A DNA stretch of 64,000 nt. It comes from Calliphora vicina (taxonomy: Eukaryota; Arthropoda; Insecta; Diptera; Calliphoridae). Numbering within the stretch: the first letter of the stretch is position 1; every line of letters begins with the position of its first letter. The notes beneath the pieces are model-generated. The model did not search any database, was not told the DNA's origin, and saw only the letters and a list, made by a program, of their open reading frames with translations. The stretch covers positions 41,532,033 to 41,596,032 of the forward strand of contig NC_088780.1 of assembly GCF_958450345.1 (NCBI RefSeq), given 5' to 3'. The position numbers were made by a program, and so were the translations under genes. Below are positions 59,326-64,000 of the stretch, piece after piece.

Positions 59326-59985
59326 TTATGTTGAATTTTATGGGTATAATAACATTTTTAGAAGATTTATGCATGTTAAAGTGATTTTCGGAAGTGGGTT
59401 TTATATTGGATCTATGACCAATTATGGATCATAATAAAATTTGGTGTCAAGAATTCCGTATATATAAAACTTATTTGGAGCAATATTTGTTAGATACCTA
59501 TACAAATTAAACATTTATGACCGATAAAGTTCAATTTTTGGCGATTACAGCCATTTTCAATAGGCTCCGTCCTTGGGCCTATGTACCAAATTTTATCGAA
59601 ATATATTGAAAATTGAAACCTGCACAGAGAAAACAGGTTCGTGATAGCAACCGAATTTGTTGCTAATCGAATGATTATATATTAGTGACTGAATTTTACA
59701 GTTGTGACTACAATATTTTGGAATGGGTAACTAAAGTTTGGTTGCCTTAACTGAAATTCTTCTTTATCAACTGACTTTCCGTTGTTAGAACTGGAAAATG
59801 CTATGTGTGCGATTGGCAACAAATTCGGTTGCTATCAGGAATCTGTTTTCTCTGTGTGTACTCTGCGCAAAAGGTTTACGTGGACAGCCAGACGGACTGA
59901 CGGACATCGTTTATTCGACTCAGAAAGTGATTCTAAGTCGATCGGTATGGTGGGTGATAGACACCACGGTGGTGTAGGGTATAAT
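59326..59985 (-). repeat. R1 repeat, second copy in opposite orientation
   Basis: Runs in the opposite direction straight after the first copy, lacks its own outer hairpin, and ends 'caccacggtggtgtagggta'. It is split by the MITE at 59623-59856 between 'aacctg' and 'tactctgcgc', which are contiguous in other R1 copies. Confidence 0.88.
59623..59856. mobile_element. 234-bp MITE inside R1 with TG duplication
   Basis: Inverted ends of about 45 bases: CACAGAGAAAACAGGTTCGT then GATAGCAACCGAATTTGTTG at left, matched by the inverse at right (CAACAAATTCGGTTGCTATC, CTGTTTTCTCTGTG). TG on both sides (59621-59622, 59857-59858). Removing element and one TG restores R1. The CACAGA(A/G)AAAA start recalls the MITE at 12300. 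No gene. Confidence 0.88.
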
Positions 59986-59989
59986 TACA

Positions 59990-60560
59990 TCGTACATGTG
60001 GAGATATGGTTAAAAAACTCTCAAATATGTTTGAAAAGTAAGCATGTTACCTTCTCTAAGGGGAGGGAATTGCCCACCTGTCACACTCAATGATTTTAAT
60101 ATACCACAGTCTGACATTATAACCTTGGAATTCATTACTTGGCGCCGTCCCATAGCAACAAAGGGACTTCACTTGAAGATAAAAGCCTCTAGCTTTCATT
60201 GGTTAATCAGTGATGAATCAAAATTAAGCCTTGAATATGAAGTCATCTAGTATAAGACCGTTTTAAAACCAATTTGTACGTATGAAATTCAATTATGGGG
60301 AATGGCTAGCAGCACAAGTATTTATCTTATACAGAGGGCCCAATATACAATTCATAGGACAATGACGGGAGCACTATGATATATACGAAATGAAGACATC
60401 GACAGGGACTTGGAGATGACAATGGTAAAGGAAGAGGTCAAGAACGTCAGTGACAAATGTATTGTAAAACTGCAAAACTATCCGAAGCCGCTTGCATGAC
60501 TCCTTGTACAGAGCCAAAACCGTGCAAGGCTCCGTATAACAGATTTACCACCCTGCTAAG
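59990..60560 (+). pseudogene. jockey-clade LINE reverse transcriptase, C-terminal relic
   Basis: Plus-strand pieces in three frames follow the end of a jockey RT: HVEIWLKNSQICL, KHVTFSK; RGGNCPPVTLNDFNIPQSDI; ISDESKLSLEYEVI; LKPICTYEIQLWGMASSTSI; YLIQRAQYTIHRTMTGAL; IRNEDIDRDLEMTMVKEEVK; KLQNYPKPLA. 'KPIWTYGIQLWGTAS' and 'HVTFT.R...CP.V.LN...IPQ' are jockey signatures. Frameshifts and stops occur throughout. It begins right after the R1 end at 59985, so it is 5' truncated. The reverse-strand 67-codon frame here is a shadow. Confidence 0.85.
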
Positions 60561-60714
60561 ATGAGTGCCTTTTATCCATGAGAGCTCTCTTAATAAATAA
60601 AGATTAGTTATAATTCTAGTTATAAGATTTAAATACTTTTTGTTAGGCATAAAAGGAACTAAATAAAATTTGAGTGTTATAATAGAAAATAATTTTTTCT
60701 TTACTCTATCGATT

Positions 60715-60870
60715 ACTGTCGATGAAAAATGGATCCATTACCGTCCAACCCCGGCCAACCAGCCGAATCGACACAAAAGCCAAATATCTGTGGCACTAGG
60801 TAATGCTCTGTAGTTAATGGGACCAAATGGAACCTATCTATCATGAGCTGATGAAATCTGTGAAACAATT
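60715..60870 (+). pseudogene. mariner transposase fragment
   Basis: DEKWIHY (from 'TGDEKWV.Y', containing the second catalytic Asp region) near 60722. In another frame come SNPGQPAESTQKPNICGTR (from 'PGQPAKSTAKPNIH'), then in a third VMLCS, stop, WDQMEPIYHELMKS (from 'VMLCVWWDQKGV.YYELL'). Only about 50 codons remain, with at least two frameshifts. No mariner terminus was found nearby. Confidence 0.85.
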
Positions 60871-62211
60871 TTATATTTATATTTATTATATAAAAAATTT
60901 ATATAATAAATATTTATATTATAAAAAATAAAACGCATATTTAAATTTGAAGTAATTAAAAGTCCTGCAAATCACTGAATACTTTGTAATGAGTTAAAAT
61001 TATAATATTTGACACTCATTAATAGGCTTTCTAAAAAATAGTTCATTGAAGCTGGAAGAATGTTTTCGATTTGACCCAAACTTACCAAACTTGTATTTTT
61101 TGTTCGTTTTGCAAAAACGTGGTATATGTTTGCAATTTCTTCAATATTAATTAACCATAATAATGTATATATTTTGGATCTAATAGGCCCATTTAAAAAT
61201 ATTTTGGAAAATTCTGGATATAGATATCAGTAATGTAAACTTTCGAGAATATGTCTCAAATAATCCGGGAACCCAGCAACCTATCACAATCATTTGTTTA
61301 TTATTTAATAAATAAATGTAAAGTTCTTATTAATGTTTTTATTTACAATACCTCTTATATGTAAAATTAGTGTGTTGCGATTTTTTTACACCAATTAAAG
61401 TAAGATAAGTGAAGATTTTTTCTGCATTTCTGTTCCGGAGAAAGGATGCAAAAAACAAATAAAATACATAAATGTTAAACAACTTCAAGCACATTCATTA
61501 ATTGTTTTACTTACAATTATTATTTTTCTACTCATATCTTTGGATAGATGTTCTAATTAATTAACTGTAAAATTTACCTCGAAAATATACTATGCAATTG
61601 AAGCTTTACTAATTATTGTTCGTTTCTCATATATACATTATAACAGTTGTAATAACAACTTAACAAGTTCTGATGATAGACTATGATAACGTGCATGTTT
61701 GTAAAATTTCAGAAAAGAAAATATGAATTTCACAATGACATATGAAGAATCCGAAGAACAACACATGTTTATTTGCTATGGTGCAAAAGACAGGCAGTTC
61801 AGCTGTTATGAGTTTCTAACGGTTGCAGATAACTAACGGATGGCAGTTGTTTATATTTTACAATGTTAAGTGTGGAAATGTGAAAAAAGGTTTTGGTGGT
61901 AGAAGAAGGAAACAAAATGGTAAATAGTTTTTTAATTTCCTTGAATTCTGTGTTATCGTGTATTTTTCTTTCATAGAATTGTAAAAACTTGCTTTGATAA
62001 AATACTAATTAGAGTTCGATAATTTTTTTAAAAAACCATAGTAGGTATACTTAATTGTAATATACATATCAAAACATTAGTATTTCGGTGTAAAATAAAT
62101 ATAAAATTTAAAAAAATATACTAACACGAATATTTTTTTTTATTGTAGTTTATTTAGCATAACATGCTTTGCAATACGGGAGTTACAATATATGCATGAA
62201 TTAAAAATAAT
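60871..62211. other. AT-rich stretch, no gene seen
   Basis: Short palindromic AT tract at 60870-60925 (ataaatttttatataataaat type). A 37-codon frame at 61723-61836 (+) is unidentified. Confidence 0.5.
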
Positions 62212-62219
62212 ATAAACAT

Positions 62220-63337
62220 TAGGGTGGGTCAATTTGGTTGGTCAACAAGCGTGTAGCAAAAACGTAATCTACGAAAAATTCTAAGAAAATTTCTCCAAGA
62301 AACATAGCTCCCGCTGAGAGGCTTCAAAATACACAGTTAAGAAATTTTGATTTTAGTCGCTTTTCATTGCTTATTTTGATATGAAAGTTTATAAAAGTAT
62401 ATACCAATGTATAAAGGAAATTTAGTTGTTAACAAAACATAGTTCTAATTTTTTAATTCGGATAAAAATTGTAAAAATTATTCAACTTTTCAATAACACC
62501 TTTTTTATTATTTTCTACCCCAGCGCATATGAATAATAGAGTTAATTTCAAAAATTTGATTTGCGTATCATCATTTTTCTGAAGGTTTTTACGCAAATAA
62601 AAATAATAACTTTTATATAACTTTCTAATGGTTAGTGATAGAAAATAAATATTGGTGTATATTTAAAAAATCTAAAATATTTTTTTTTACCCCTGTTGTG
62701 GGTTTTTGGAATTATTTTTAAGGATTCAAAAAAACACCAATTGTATTAATTTTTGATGCAGAATCGACTTGTGAAATTATATTTGCAATATATTCACCCG
62801 TTTTTGCTCTACAGAAAAAAGTGCTCAAAATGCGCGTCTTTAGGTGCGTTGAACCACTACAAGGACCGAAAATTTTCCAAAAAAATGGACGTCATTATTT
62901 TTATTTGTGCAAATACCTTCAGAAAAATTATGATACCCGAAAATCAAATGACGTGACCTGGTCACAAACGAACTCTAATGAATAATAAAATGAAATATTA
63001 GTACAATTTTTAATTTACAAGGTAAATTTTTTCTAACTTTTTTCGAAAAATTTATTAACTTTTGCAAATAAAAACCGATTTTGACAAGTAATGTCTCATT
63101 TTTGTCTACATAAAATTATCTTTAAAACACTGTGCAAAAGGAAATAGGTTTTCATATAGAAAAAGTGTTATTTTGTGGCAGAGTGAAATCTTAAATCTTT
63201 ATGTCTATCGGCGGGAGATAGGTTGTAATTTTAGACCTATACTTTCTTTCGGAAATTTTCTTAGAATTTTGTGTAGATTCCAATTTTGCTATACGCCTGC
63301 CACGTTTTTTCTCACCCGAACAAATTGACCCACCCTA
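62220..63337. mobile_element. Complete foldback-type hAT-like element (1118 bp), duplication ATAAACAT
   Basis: Ends TAGGGTGGGTCAATTTG and inverse. Exact 8-bp duplication ATAAACAT at 62212-62219 and 63338-63345. The inverted similarity continues well inside: 'aattctaagaaaatttc', 'ctcccgc' versus 'gcgggag', and near the centre 'gcgtatcatcatttttctga' with 'acgcaaataaaaataataac' against its inverse at 62888-62950. The whole element can therefore fold into a hairpin with ~500-base arms. The 67-codon frame at 62753-62956 (+) sits on the centre and right arm and has no known domain. Confidence 0.93.
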
Positions 63338-63345
63338 ATAAACAT

Positions 63346-64000
63346 TCTTGATTTTCATTTAACTAAAAGTTTTTTCATGTTCTATAATTTTTCTCAAAAA
63401 AAAAAAAATGAATACAGTTTACTAATAAGTAATCAAGTACAATTATACATACATACCTAATCTAACTAAAATCTTCTCATGTATTTCATCTCTATTTTGT
63501 TTCATTTAACTTTCATCGCCAGCAATTAAATTAGAATAGAATTGCAACAAATATACGTATGTATTTTTGTGTAAAAGTAAGGAATAGCTGAGTAGCAATA
63601 GTTACAATGATTGTGAAAAACTTACAACGATTGTGTACGATGGTTGAATGATAAAATCTTGGTTAAATTTTTTAAAAATAATCAATTCAACTGGGTCTAG
63701 CAGGGACATAAACACAAATATTGGTATTGGTAGGACAAGGAATGTTTTGACGAGGGGCATACCACAAGGTGTTGATGTTAATAAATGTATAAGTCGCATA
63801 TGCTGACAAATTTGTACTTCCTAATAAAAGATAATTTCTTTCCACAGTAAGTACTTCTGACAAATCTAATCAGAAGTTCCGGTTCAGTTTCTGGGCGACA
63901 AACGAAATCAATAAGTCGTCCGGATTAGTTAGGTAATTTGTTCTGTTTTCATGTAAAATTCAATTCATTCGTGAACATTTTTAAGGAAATTGCAATGGTC
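63346..64000. other. AT-rich end with a weak coding-like block
   Basis: On the minus strand 63765-63700 reads WYAPRQNIPCPTNTNICVYV, similar to the frame at 1223-1495. Positions 63840-63930 are GC-richer and preceded by 'ttctttccacag', a splice-acceptor-like string on the plus strand. Neither is enough to call a gene. Confidence 0.35.

Noticed and set aside
61723..61836. 37-codon frame beginning MNFTMTYEESEEQHMF
   Set aside because: Less AT-biased than its surroundings but short, with no homology I recognise and no partner copy.
63830..63930. Host exon after a splice-acceptor-like string
   Set aside because: No open frame with recognisable content follows and the window ends too soon to judge.
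1..64000. Host protein-coding gene, rRNA, CRISPR array or prokaryotic operon
   Set aside because: None supported. All readable coding is from broken mobile elements.

Overview
The window is AT-rich (long A and T tracts throughout) and I see no intact host gene in it. What can be read is a dense, nested layer of transposable elements and their relics. The element types point to an insect, most likely a higher (calyptrate) fly: jockey- and I/R1-like LINEs, mariner and Tc1 remnants, piggyBac elements with TTAA targets, a Foldback-like element with a 9-bp target duplication, and dipteran-style repeats that start with a hairpin followed by a TATACCCT..CACC box. The stretch is probably intergenic DNA or one very large intron. 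No rRNA, intact tRNA, CRISPR or bacterial-type signal was seen.

Layout. 0-3.5 kb: tail of a CACAGTG-ended element, tail of a hAT-like element, a small CACAGTG-type MITE, and a minus-strand I/R1-like LINE relic (gag-like part plus endonuclease). 5.4-5.7 kb: minus-strand relic of a transposase-like C-terminus. 7.5-10.6 kb: a decayed piggyBac gene with three copies of a palindromic terminus, a Foldback-like relic and a complete 483-bp TTAA MITE. 11.1-12.6 kb: LINE tail, a long hairpin and a MITE. 14.3-16.1 kb: an R2 repeat and a complete hAT-like element. 18.1-20.5 kb: a three-level nest (R2, a DNA transposon, R1). 22.9-24.0 kb: a complete CACAGTG-ended (Transib-like) element with a 5-bp duplication. 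29.4-31.4 kb: a second, composite one with R1 inside. 32.3-35.7 kb: a complete non-autonomous Helitron filled with tandem repeats. 36.3-37.8 kb: a hAT-like element holding a tRNA-derived sequence. 39.8-41.2 kb: R1 split by a complete Foldback-like element. 45.9-48.0 kb: R1 split by a foldback Tc1. 49.1-53.6 kb: a large inverted repeat around a Tc1/mariner-like pseudogene. 53.7-55.5 kb: the best-preserved piggyBac. 56.5-57.4 kb: a second copy of the 15-kb hAT-like element. 58.5-60.9 kb: two R1 copies in opposite orientation, a jockey relic and a mariner relic. 62.2-63.3 kb: a complete foldback hAT-like element.

At least nine insertions keep recognisable target duplications (TTAA twice, ATAT, CATCG, CTAGACAC, CTACATAA, GTATTGAC, ATAAACAT, TATTATTCG). 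Their ends are therefore firm, and the insertion order can be read from which element splits which. Names R1, R2 and R3 are used here for repeat families I could not assign to a named superfamily. The most distinctive signal is a set of TTAA-target (piggyBac-type) elements. Each carries a different perfect palindrome next to its terminus, and in the 53.7-kb copy this palindrome is repeated seven times around the transposase relic.
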